The notes under the pieces are model-generated. The model made no database searches. It worked only from the letters and a program-made list of their open reading frames with translations, and was not told the origin of the DNA. Source: an uncultured Sulfolobales archaeon (GTDB lineage: Archaea > Thermoproteota > Thermoprotei_A > Sulfolobales > NBVN01). Taken from it: DNA of 64,000 nt. Where the stretch lies: positions 1-64,000 of the forward strand of contig CALIKV010000006.1 of assembly GCA_938017505.1 (NCBI GenBank). The letters run 5' to 3'. The translations under genes were made by a program, and so were the position numbers. Position 1 is the stretch's first letter, and each line of letters opens with the position of its first letter. This document shows, one piece after another, positions 56,959-64,000 of the stretch.

Positions 56959-57810
56959 TTGCTAGGTTACGTGGCGATCATGACAGCCTCCATCCTGTGG
57001 AGCCTAACCCCTGCTCTCATAAGTAGGTATAGGAGGTATGTAAGGCCAATCACGTTCACGGGCTTGAGAGCTACGGTCGCCACAATCACGTTGGGTTCAC
57101 TGCTTTTAGGCCGCGATACGAGCCTCGACTTAAGACTCCCCAGCATCGTCTTAGTAGTTTCGTCAGCCCTCATAGGGCCGGGCATAGGCGACATATTCTA
57201 TGTTAGATCCATTCAGATTCTGGGAGGCTTTCTTGCAGTGATACTTGCTTACACCTACATATTCGTGGCTCAAGCGCTCGCCGTCCTTGCCTTGGGGGAG
57301 TCCATGGAGATCGTCTTGATGATTGGCAGCTTAATCTCATTCGTAGGCGTGGTCGTCGCGGTGAGTAGTGGTGTGAGTGGCTTCAGGCTTAAGGCCAGCG
57401 GCATAGCCTACGCTGTCATCGCTTCAATCACTTGGGGGATCTCCACGTCGATGGTTAAGGTGGCTTTAGGATTTGCCGACGAACTCACGTTAACTACGTT
57501 TAGACTCCTGACCATATCAATGGCCTTTCTACCCTTAGGCTTACTGACTGAAGGACCCCCGCCTAAAGATAGCGTTAAGCCGTTGTTCTTCACAGCCGCT
57601 CTTACAGCCACGCTCGACTGGACTGTAGGCATGTACCTCTTCGTGTACTCAATAAACTCAATCGGCGTCTCGGCAACGGCCGTAGCCACGGCGCTCACAC
57701 CGGTTCTATCAACGATCACAACCAAGACACTGGCCCGTGAGAAGCCCTCGATCAGGAGCATCGCTGGAGTGCTCCTAACCTCAACAGGTATATTAATCAC
57801 GGCCCTCTGA
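56959..57810 (+). CDS. EamA/DMT-family transporter
   Basis: Ten-helix drug/metabolite-type membrane transporter with two repeated EamA domains of about 135 residues each. The second-repeat boundary SGIAYAVIASITWGISTSMVK and the first-repeat WSLTPALISRYRR, followed by YVRPITFTGLRA, are the family hallmark, and the end KPSIRSIAGVLLTSTGILIT closes the second repeat. The transported compound cannot be predicted. TTG start; promoter TATA near 56913. Confidence 0.9.
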   Translation: MLGYVAIMTASILWSLTPALISRYRRYVRPITFTGLRATVATITLGSLLLGRDTSLDLRLPSIVLVVSSALIGPGIGDIFYVRSIQILGGFLAVILAYTYIFVAQALAVLALGESMEIVLMIGSLISFVGVVVAVSSGVSGFRLKASGIAYAVIASITWGISTSMVKVALGFADELTLTTFRLLTISMAFLPLGLLTEGPPPKDSVKPLFFTAALTATLDWTVGMYLFVYSINSIGVSATAVATALTPVLSTITTKTLAREKPSIRSIAGVLLTSTGILITAL

Positions 57811-57843
57811 ACCGGTCCAGCGTTAACCCCTAATTAACGTAAC

Positions 57844-58665
57844 TCACCAGAGAGACACTGTCTTAACGCCCTCCTTAAGCATCCTACGTAGCTGTGTTCT
57901 GAAGTACGCATAACCTCCTGCGAGAAACCCAAGCGGGTACAGTATGGAGGTTGCGACGAGTGTGACCTCAGGTAACACCGGTGTCGAGAGCCCTAACGAA
58001 TGCCTGAGGAGCTCTGCAGGATAACTGAAAGGCGTTAGCAACGCTGCATACCTCATGGCAATCGGCAGATTGGCTAAAGGCGTAATGCCTCCAGTAGCTA
58101 TTGGGAGGATCCATGAGACGAACTCAACGACTATGCCTGACGTCCCTGACGCTATTAAGGTAGCGCCCAGTACTAGAGCATAGGCAAAGAGAACGAGCAT
58201 CAGGGAGAAAATCCCCAGGACTAATAGAGCTGCGTTGCTTACATGAAGGACAGGCGGGGCGACCAGGATGGAGAGTATAACGTAAGTTAGGGTGAGAGAC
58301 AACGTTAGCCAGCTCACAGTAACCGGAACTATGCCCGCGTAGAGCACGAACATGCTTGAACCGCTAACTAATACGTTCTCCAGAACGCCTCTGAATAAAG
58401 CGTCTCTTAACTCCCATCCCCAGTCCCAAGTGCTCACCGAGTATGCCTGGAAGATCGCAACACCGACGAACATGTAGGTTGATACCAGCCCTGCGGGCAT
58501 CTCCGGGTCTCTGAAGAGTGTCATGGGAAGCATGAAGAGCACCAGCCAGGTGGCCATTGAGAGGAGCCCCACGAAGAATCCTCTACTCCTCAACAACTCG
58601 GCTTTAACGTAACTCACAAACACTACCCTAATTGAATTTAGGAACTCACACACCTCTCCAGTCAC
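57844..58665 (-). CDS. ABC-2 type transporter permease (second subunit)
   Basis: Six-helix ABC-2 permease (MATWLVLFMLPMTLF, FAYALVLGATLIASGTSGIVVEFVSWILPIATGG, PAELLRHSLGLSTP). LANLPIAMRYAALLTPFSYPAELLRH near the end is the typical ABC-2 'periplasmic loop plus P..P' region. It overlaps the upstream permease gene by four bases. Together with the other permease and the ATPase it makes an exporter of unknown substrate. 273 residues. Confidence 0.85.
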   Translation of the reverse strand: MTGEVCEFLNSIRVVFVSYVKAELLRSRGFFVGLLSMATWLVLFMLPMTLFRDPEMPAGLVSTYMFVGVAIFQAYSVSTWDWGWELRDALFRGVLENVLVSGSSMFVLYAGIVPVTVSWLTLSLTLTYVILSILVAPPVLHVSNAALLVLGIFSLMLVLFAYALVLGATLIASGTSGIVVEFVSWILPIATGGITPLANLPIAMRYAALLTPFSYPAELLRHSLGLSTPVLPEVTLVATSILYPLGFLAGGYAYFRTQLRRMLKEGVKTVSLW

Positions 58666-59474
58666 GTCTTAACTCCCTCCCTCAGTTTCTTGAACTCCAG
58701 GGACTTACTAGCCCTGTAGGAAGGAGGGCCGTACATAACGGCCAGCGCCGTGCCAACACCCAGTAGGGAGACAGCCATAGTCAACTCCGGTAGCCACCCG
58801 CTCACAAGGGTTCTCATGATTAAGTCAATCACATGCGATGAGGGGAGTGTGTAGGAGAGCACCTGGACTGTGAGCGGCATCATAAACCTTGGGTAGTACA
58901 CACCAAGCATGATCATTATCGCCGGTCTAACTATGTTGAGCAGCCTCCATGACTCACCAACCATCATAGAGATGCTGCACACGAGCAGAACTGCGAAGGT
59001 CGAGAGCAACAACCCAGCGAGGGCTGCTAAAACCATAACAACAAGCGAGATGGTTAAACCGGTTAATCCCTCAAGGTACGTGAATAACGGGACAACACTA
59101 GTGAATCCCAGAACAACAGCTATTACTAGACGCGGTATTGGTATGATGAGGAACCTCAGGAACCACGGCGTCGGGCTTGATATCACGTACGGTAGAGTTC
59201 CTATGTTATCATCGTAGATAGGACTCCATAAAACGTCGTCAACTATGCCTAGTATCACGAACAAACTGAACGAAGCTGTCATGAGGTACGCCAGAGGATT
59301 CACGCCGATTCTAACTTCAAAGGACTCAAGAGATCCTACTGAAGAGCCTATGAAGACTATGAAGAACGTCATCAGGTATGGGTACAACGCATAAATAAGT
59401 AGGCTCTGCTTCCTCCTCAGCAACTCCCCGTAGACAAGCAGCATCTCAGATTTGATTAAAGCCAATATATTCAT
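58662..59474 (-). CDS. ABC-2 type transporter permease (first subunit)
   Basis: Membrane half of the exporter, 270 residues with six helices (LLIYALYPYLMTFFIVFIG, RLVIAVVLGFTSVVPLF, ISLVVMVLAALAGLLLSTFAVLLVCS and so on). The GESWRLLNIVRPAIMIMLGVYYPRFMMP segment and the SSHVIDLIMRTLVSGWLP end resemble ABC-2 permeases. It is linked by 4-base overlaps to both neighbours. Two different permeases suggest a heterodimeric channel. Confidence 0.85.
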   Translation of the reverse strand: MNILALIKSEMLLVYGELLRRKQSLLIYALYPYLMTFFIVFIGSSVGSLESFEVRIGVNPLAYLMTASFSLFVILGIVDDVLWSPIYDDNIGTLPYVISSPTPWFLRFLIIPIPRLVIAVVLGFTSVVPLFTYLEGLTGLTISLVVMVLAALAGLLLSTFAVLLVCSISMMVGESWRLLNIVRPAIMIMLGVYYPRFMMPLTVQVLSYTLPSSHVIDLIMRTLVSGWLPELTMAVSLLGVGTALAVMYGPPSYRASKSLEFKKLREGVKT

Positions 59475-60481
59475 GCAGGCCCCCCTCTGGTGAAGTAGAT
59501 GAAGACGTCTTCAAGAGTTGGTTCGACAAGCTTGAAAGAATTCATGAAGAGCCCGCTTACAGTTATTGTCTTTATAGTTCTGTCGAGCACCTCTTCAGAG
59601 GGCTTCACGTTGAACCTCACCTCTACTAAGTCATCATCAATGTACTCCACGGAAGCGTTGCTTACAGCCACCTCACTTAACCTACTTAGGAAAGCGTTCA
59701 GATCACCAACGCCCTTCCTGACCTGCACTATCATGGTCCTTATGTCGCTCACCTTATTCTTCAATTCCTCAGAAGTCCCTGAGGCGACTATCAGGCCCTT
59801 ATTAATTAGTAGTATCCTGTCGCAAACCAACTCAGCCTCGAACATGTTGTGTGTGGTGTATATCACGGCCTTACCTTCCTTGGAGGCCAGGGTCTTGACC
59901 AGATCTCGAACCTTCCTAGCGCTTGCCGGATCTAGTCCTAGTGTAGGTTCGTCTAGCAGGAGTACGGGCGGGTCTTTAAGGAGTGCCCTAGCCAGTGAGA
60001 GGCGGGCTTTCATACCTGTTGAGTATTCCTCGTAGAGTTTATCCTCGGCCTCCAACTCCTTAAGACCCACGAGTTCAATCATGTGATCAACTCTTCTCAA
60101 GAGTTCGCTCCCACTTAACCCGTAAAGCGATCCGAAGTAAATCAGATTCTCCCTGCCCGTTAGCTTCCCGTAGAAACCCTTCTCCACACTGAGCATCACC
60201 CCTATTCTCCTCCTGACTTTACTGGCCTCCTTAACCACGTCGAAACCCTCTACCCTGGCTTCTCCTGAATCAGGGTAAAGTAACGTAGATATTATCTTAA
60301 TCGTTGTTGTCTTGCCAGCGCCGTTGGGCCCTATAAGCCCCACAACCTCGCCGTGTCTGACGTTGAATGTAATTCCCTTAAGGGCCTCAACCACTAAGGA
60401 CTCGCTTCTAAGCAGTCCTTTCCTCTTCCTGCTGATGTACCTCTTCGACAGGTTAAAAACTTCAACAGCGTCTTCAGTCAT
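59471..60481 (-). CDS. ABC-2 type transporter ATP-binding protein
   Basis: Nucleotide-binding subunit of the three-gene exporter. Walker A is GLIGPNGAGKTTTIK, the signature reads YSTGMKARLSLARAL, Walker B is PVLLLDEPTLGLD and the switch His is in YTTHNM. The sequence after LLINKGLIVASGT... is the 100-residue C-terminal extension of drug- or polysaccharide-type ABC-2 ATPases. ATG 60481 is preferred; the longer frame to 60562 adds 27 residues with no family resemblance. First gene of the operon. Confidence 0.9.
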   Translation of the reverse strand: MTEDAVEVFNLSKRYISRKRKGLLRSESLVVEALKGITFNVRHGEVVGLIGPNGAGKTTTIKIISTLLYPDSGEARVEGFDVVKEASKVRRRIGVMLSVEKGFYGKLTGRENLIYFGSLYGLSGSELLRRVDHMIELVGLKELEAEDKLYEEYSTGMKARLSLARALLKDPPVLLLDEPTLGLDPASARKVRDLVKTLASKEGKAVIYTTHNMFEAELVCDRILLINKGLIVASGTSEELKNKVSDIRTMIVQVRKGVGDLNAFLSRLSEVAVSNASVEYIDDDLVEVRFNVKPSEEVLDRTIKTITVSGLFMNSFKLVEPTLEDVFIYFTRGGPA

Positions 60482-60681
60482 CGGTCTCCCTATTAAATAG
60501 TGGGGAGTGTTGAGTAATAAGGATCTAGAGGGCCAGCCTCCTCCGGTTTCATTACATCTCATCGTTCACGAGAACTAAGTAGTTCACGTTCTAGATCTCG
60601 AGAACGTCACCATGGAACTGCCTCCCCTTTGGAGCAATTCCAATCTCTTCTAGGTGAGACACACGTTAAGTACGGGCATCC

Positions 60682-62064
60682 TTAAGGCAACACTTTATCG
60701 GGATTGAGGATGCCATTCGGATCGAGGGATTTTTTCAGGGCTCTCATAGTTTCAACCCACACGTCGCCGAGCATCCCGCGAACATACTTCCTCCTGATGT
60801 ACCCCACACCATGTTCACCGGTTATCGTCCCACCTAGAGCCACAGCCGCCTCGTAGACCTCGTCAACAATCCTCCCTAACTCCTCAACAGTGTAGCTCGG
60901 GTAGTTAAGGACGTGGACGTGGAGGTTTCCATCCCCAACATGACCGAAGACCGGTAGCCAGATGCCGTGCTTGCTCTCAATACGTGTAATGCTCTCTATG
61001 AACTCCTCCACGCTTCCTATGGGGACCGTCGTGTCTAGGATGTCGTAGGAGCTGCTCTTCAGCGCTGGGAATATCTCGCTCCTGATCTTGAGGAGCTGTT
61101 TCTGCTCATCGCTCCTCTGCGCCACGAAGGGCTCAAGCCCCTCCTCCTCCCTTGCGACTTTGTCTATGTAGTCAAGCTGTACATACAGCATGTCCTCCAG
61201 CGCCTCAGCCAGTATGACCATCAGGAAGTGCTGCCCCTCAGCTATAGGCCACGAGACCCCGAGGTGCTTTGCAGAGGCCTCAATGACCCTCCGATCAAAG
61301 TACTCCATAGCTAGAGGGACCATGCCTGTGAACAATATCTTCTTAGCGGTTCTGAACGTCGCCGTCCTTCCGTTGAAAGGTATTATAAGAGTTGCCGTGT
61401 GCCTCCACCTCGGGTAGAGCCTCAGCCACGCCTTCGTGACCACGCCCAGCACTCCCTCACACCCCACGAAGAGGTGAGCGAGGTTGAGGCCCATGTTGTT
61501 TTTCAGAGTCTTACCGCCAATCCTGAGTATGGAGCTAGTTGGCAGGACCACCTCAAGCCCCAGCACGTAGTTCCTGAGAACCCCGGTCCTCACTGCTCTG
61601 GAGCCACCGGCATTGCACGCCACCAGACCGCCTACGAAAGCTCCCTCATCACCGGGGTGTGGAGGGAACATGAGACCGTGCTTCTCAGCCTCCTCAAGGA
61701 GTCTGGCTAAAGTAACTCCGGCCTCAACCTCAGCCACCATATTCTCAACGTCCACGTTTATCCTGTCAAGCCTCTCTAGCGAGAGCACTATGCCGGGCCT
61801 CGTCGGCACGGCCCCCCCTACAAGGCCTGTGCCGCCACCCCTAGGATATACAGGAACCCTGCGCTTGTTCGCCACCTTAAGGACCTCTGCAACCTCCTCA
61901 GCTGACCCCGGCTTAACGACCACGACCTCTTTTGAGGCCTGTGGATGGACGCTCGGGACCGTCTCGTCCTGCAGGTACCTCCTCAACGCTCTCTCGTCAG
62001 TCACAACCCACTCGTCTCCAACCACCCCCGCGAGCTCCGCTACCAAATTGTTTGGGAACGCCAT
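60682..62064 (-). CDS. FAD-linked oxidase, GlcD/D-lactate dehydrogenase type
   Basis: Oxidises a 2-hydroxy acid such as D-lactate or glycolate. The PCMH-type FAD domain shows VPVYPRGGGTGLVGGAVPTRPGIVLSLERL, MFPPHPGDEGAFVGGLVACNAGGSRAVRTG and GCEGVLGVVTKAWL. The cap domain ends in HVGDGNLHVHVL and GGTITGEHGVGYIRRKYV, GlcD signatures. At about 460 residues it is complete, with no Fe-S domain. It lies at the end of an EtfB-EtfA-GlcD operon, so electrons probably go to the flavoprotein and then to a carrier. ATG 62064 is preferred over the longer GTG start at 62076. Confidence 0.92.
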   Translation of the reverse strand: MAFPNNLVAELAGVVGDEWVVTDERALRRYLQDETVPSVHPQASKEVVVVKPGSAEEVAEVLKVANKRRVPVYPRGGGTGLVGGAVPTRPGIVLSLERLDRINVDVENMVAEVEAGVTLARLLEEAEKHGLMFPPHPGDEGAFVGGLVACNAGGSRAVRTGVLRNYVLGLEVVLPTSSILRIGGKTLKNNMGLNLAHLFVGCEGVLGVVTKAWLRLYPRWRHTATLIIPFNGRTATFRTAKKILFTGMVPLAMEYFDRRVIEASAKHLGVSWPIAEGQHFLMVILAEALEDMLYVQLDYIDKVAREEEGLEPFVAQRSDEQKQLLKIRSEIFPALKSSSYDILDTTVPIGSVEEFIESITRIESKHGIWLPVFGHVGDGNLHVHVLNYPSYTVEELGRIVDEVYEAAVALGGTITGEHGVGYIRRKYVRGMLGDVWVETMRALKKSLDPNGILNPDKVLP

Positions 62065-62075
62065 GCGGCACACCA

Positions 62076-63068
62076 CTACAACTTACTCTTGAGCTCCTTA
62101 ATTCTCTCCACCAGCTTGGGTATGACTTCGTAGAAGTCTCCAACAACGAGTAAGTCACTGTACCTTCCTATAGGGGCTGAGGAGTCTGTGTTCACTGCTA
62201 TGACGTACTCGGAATCCCTCATGCCAGCTAGGTGTTGAGGCGCGCCGGATATTCCGCACGCTATGTAGATCCTAGGCCTCACGACGTTTCCGCTGAAGCC
62301 AACCTGCCTGTCTCTCTCCATCCATCCCACGTCGACGAGGGGCCTGCTGCACGCGACCTGCCCCCCTAGCGCTTTAGCGAGCTCTTCGAAGAGTCTTAAG
62401 TCCTCCCTACTTCTCAAGCCCTTGCCGACGGAAATTATGACCTCGGCCTCCGAGAGCTTTACGAGCTTCTCTCTGGCGACTCCTAAAACCCTCACCCCAG
62501 CTACGTCGTTCCCGGGAATGTTTAACTTCATACATAGGACGTCACCCTTCCTACCGTGGTCGGGCTCCGGCATCGGGAAGACCTTGGGTCTCACAGTCGC
62601 TATGACCGGGGTTCTCAGGGTCTTTATGTGGGCTATGACGTTCCCGGTGAAGGCAGGCCTGACCTGAACGACGTCGCCGTTTTCGTCAACGTATATGTCA
62701 AGGCAGTCCGCAGTTATTCCTGTCTTGAGATGTGCGGCTACTCTAGGACCCAGGCTCCTCCCCCAGGGGGTTGCGCTGATGAGAACCAGCTTCGGTTTAA
62801 GTGCCTTGACCGAATCCACAAGCGCATCCCTGTGGACTAGCTGATTAGGAAGAAGCTCCTTCGGAACCCTGTAGACCAGCACCTTATCTGACCCGTAGTA
62901 GATCAGCTCCTCAGCGTGCACGTCAACCTCTTCCGAGGCTAGCGTGATTGAATAGACAAGGCCTCCTAACCTAGTCCTCAACTCACTAGCCTTACCTAGT
63001 AGCTCGAAGACCGAGGACTTCAGTCCCCTGCCGTAATTTTCAGCGTAGACGAGAACTCCACTCCACAT
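62076..63068 (-). CDS. etfA: Electron transfer flavoprotein, alpha subunit
   Basis: FAD-binding subunit of the EtfAB heterodimer. The N-terminal domain binds the beta subunit (VLVYAENYGRGLKSSVFELLGKA...). The C-terminal FAD domain has the signature EVIISVGKGLRSREDL, the conserved VACSRPLVDVGWMERDRQVG, and YIACGISGAPQHLAGMRDSEYVIAVNTDSSAPI. At 330 residues it is normal. Starts GTG, 2 bases after etfB. No N-terminal ferredoxin domain is present, as is found in some bifurcating EtfA proteins. Confidence 0.95.
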   Translation of the reverse strand: MWSGVLVYAENYGRGLKSSVFELLGKASELRTRLGGLVYSITLASEEVDVHAEELIYYGSDKVLVYRVPKELLPNQLVHRDALVDSVKALKPKLVLISATPWGRSLGPRVAAHLKTGITADCLDIYVDENGDVVQVRPAFTGNVIAHIKTLRTPVIATVRPKVFPMPEPDHGRKGDVLCMKLNIPGNDVAGVRVLGVAREKLVKLSEAEVIISVGKGLRSREDLRLFEELAKALGGQVACSRPLVDVGWMERDRQVGFSGNVVRPRIYIACGISGAPQHLAGMRDSEYVIAVNTDSSAPIGRYSDLLVVGDFYEVIPKLVERIKELKSKL

Positions 63069-63070
63069 CG

Positions 63071-63877
63071 CTAGACCAACCTCCTCGATCTAAGCACCTC
63101 AAGAATACGGTCAACCCCTTCCTCGCCCGACACGGTGATTGAGTTCCTGTCCTTCTCAAACACGTTAAACACTCTTACCACCCTCGTGGCAGAGCCTGCC
63201 AGCCCGAAACCCTCCAGATCCGCTACGTCGGCCAGGTAGTAGGCGTCCCAGACCTCTACTCTAGCCCTCCTCGCCTTGAGGACATCGCCCAGTCTAGGAG
63301 TCCTAGGCTCCACAACCCTGTCCCTGAAGACCACGGGCCTGGAGAGCGATATCAGAGCCGGTAGTTGAAGCTCTAGAAGGTAGTAGGCGTCGCCGTAATC
63401 CGACTCAACCACGACTTTGTTGCTTGACACCTCAACAACCCTAGTGACGAAGGCGGCGTGAGGCACGTTAAGGTGCTCAGCGACCTCAGGACCCACGTGT
63501 GCAGTATCCCCATCTACAGACTTCTCCCCGCATAATATGAGGTCATACCCCCCCAGTTTTCTCACCGCCGCCGCCAACGTGTAGGACGTGGCGAGAGTGT
63601 CGGCACCGGCAAACCTTCCGTCCGTAAGGAGGATAGCCTTGTCGACGCCCCTAGCTACCGCGTCCCTCAATGCTCTCTCACCCTGCGGGGGTGCCATGGA
63701 GACTGCCGTCACCGACCCACCCAAGACCTCCTTAATAAGCAGAGCAACCTCCACGGCATAGAGGTCGAACTGATTGATCTCGAGCTCGGCGGATGATCTG
63801 TCGACGACCCCTCTCTCGACGTCAAACCTCACCTTAGTGACGTCGGGAGTTGGCTTAATTAGAACTACTATATTCAA
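63071..63877 (-). CDS. etfB: Electron transfer flavoprotein, beta subunit
   Basis: AMP- or FAD-binding partner subunit of EtfA. The start NIVVLIKPTPDVTKVRFD is typical, followed by INQFDLYAVEVALLIKE, DGRFAGADTLATSYTLAAAVRKLGGYDLILCGEKSVDGDTAHVGPEVAEHL (the ADP-binding signature) and the C-terminal lysine-rich loop region. TTG 63877 is preferred because the TATA box at 63909-63924 predicts a transcript start near 63891; ATG 63904 would lie before it. First gene of an etfB-etfA-glcD operon. Confidence 0.93.
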   Translation of the reverse strand: MNIVVLIKPTPDVTKVRFDVERGVVDRSSAELEINQFDLYAVEVALLIKEVLGGSVTAVSMAPPQGERALRDAVARGVDKAILLTDGRFAGADTLATSYTLAAAVRKLGGYDLILCGEKSVDGDTAHVGPEVAEHLNVPHAAFVTRVVEVSSNKVVVESDYGDAYYLLELQLPALISLSRPVVFRDRVVEPRTPRLGDVLKARRARVEVWDAYYLADVADLEGFGLAGSATRVVRVFNVFEKDRNSITVSGEEGVDRILEVLRSRRLV

Positions 63878-63908
63878 CGTTAACCCCTGACTACTACATG
63901 ACATGTGA

Positions 63909-63924
63909 GTTTTTTAAAATAAAT
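63909..63924 (-). promoter_or_regulatory. Probable TATA box for the etfB-etfA-glcD operon
   Basis: On the minus strand ATTTATTTTAAAAAAC is about 26 bases before a transcript start near 63891. It argues for the TTG start of etfB. Confidence 0.45.
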
Positions 63925-64000
63925 GCCGACCTTAACCCTTTCATGATAAGAAGGGTCCCGACTTCGCGTCGGTAATTCAGCTGGACTTGAGGCCTTACGA

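Noticed and set aside
1-64000. CRISPR arrays, insertion sequences, rRNA and tRNA genes
   Set aside because: No regularly spaced repeats, no transposase frames with terminal repeats, and no canonical T-loop/D-loop pairs were seen in the gene-free stretches.

Overview
The window is archaeal, and most likely from a thermophilic member of the Thermoproteota (crenarchaeal lineage). The evidence is ribosomal protein S8e, SRP19, Gar1, transcription factor B, a Tfx-type regulator, an archaeal-type ValRS, an NreA repair protein and a tungsten-type aldehyde:ferredoxin oxidoreductase. TATA boxes lie about 26 bases before predicted transcript starts, and GTG and TTG starts are common. The TFB N-terminus has the CPP/CTET form that I recall from Sulfolobus-type TFB. 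Genus cannot be read from the sequence. Genes are tightly packed in short operons. No tRNA, rRNA, CRISPR array or intact insertion sequence was recognised.

Layout. 0-2.4 kb: end of a molybdenum-hydroxylase (CO-dehydrogenase-like) operon and an acetamidase/formamidase. 2.5-11 kb: cation diffusion facilitator, GTP cyclohydrolase I, asparaginase, inositol-1-phosphate synthase, ValRS, a radical SAM protein and a sugar nucleotidyltransferase. 11-16 kb: ROK sugar kinase, a LOG-like protein, then a zinc/manganese-type ABC importer whose divergent halves share a promoter flanked by an inverted repeat, with a NikR-like regulator at the operon end. 16-20 kb: information-processing genes (uppS, S8e, SRP19, gar1-tfb). 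20-26 kb: hexulose-phosphate synthase, MoaD-like protein, AOR, an epimerase and a LuxC-type acyl reductase.

26-29.6 kb is visibly more A+T-rich. It holds a decayed gene with a TRASH-like metal-binding end, followed by an intact four-gene sulfur-transfer operon (DsrE-like, TusA-like, IscS-like, IscU-like). 29.6-38.3 kb: a secreted Thr-rich protein, a beta-lactamase-family hydrolase, threonine dehydratase, two gene-free stretches with several strong hairpins, a secreted subtilase, ProC, Tfx and an M50 protease. 38.5-42.3 kb: a complete TAXI-TRAP importer. 42.3-46.1 kb: a hydroxyacid dehydrogenase, a stand-alone Lrp ligand domain, and an overlapping SPL-like radical SAM / NreA repair pair. 46.2-52.2 kb: a MoxR module in two divergent arms (DUF4350, two membrane proteins, DUF4129; MoxR, DUF58). 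52.2-64 kb: a LuxE-type acyl-protein synthetase, a GH57 glycosidase, a dolichol-kinase-like protein, an EamA transporter, an ABC-2 exporter, and a GlcD-EtfA-EtfB electron-transfer operon.

The most interesting joint reading is that LuxE-type, LuxC-type and AOR enzymes could together interconvert carboxylic acids and aldehydes, and that the ISC/TusA/DsrE operon is probably a transferred sulfur-relay cassette. Both are inferences from family and context.
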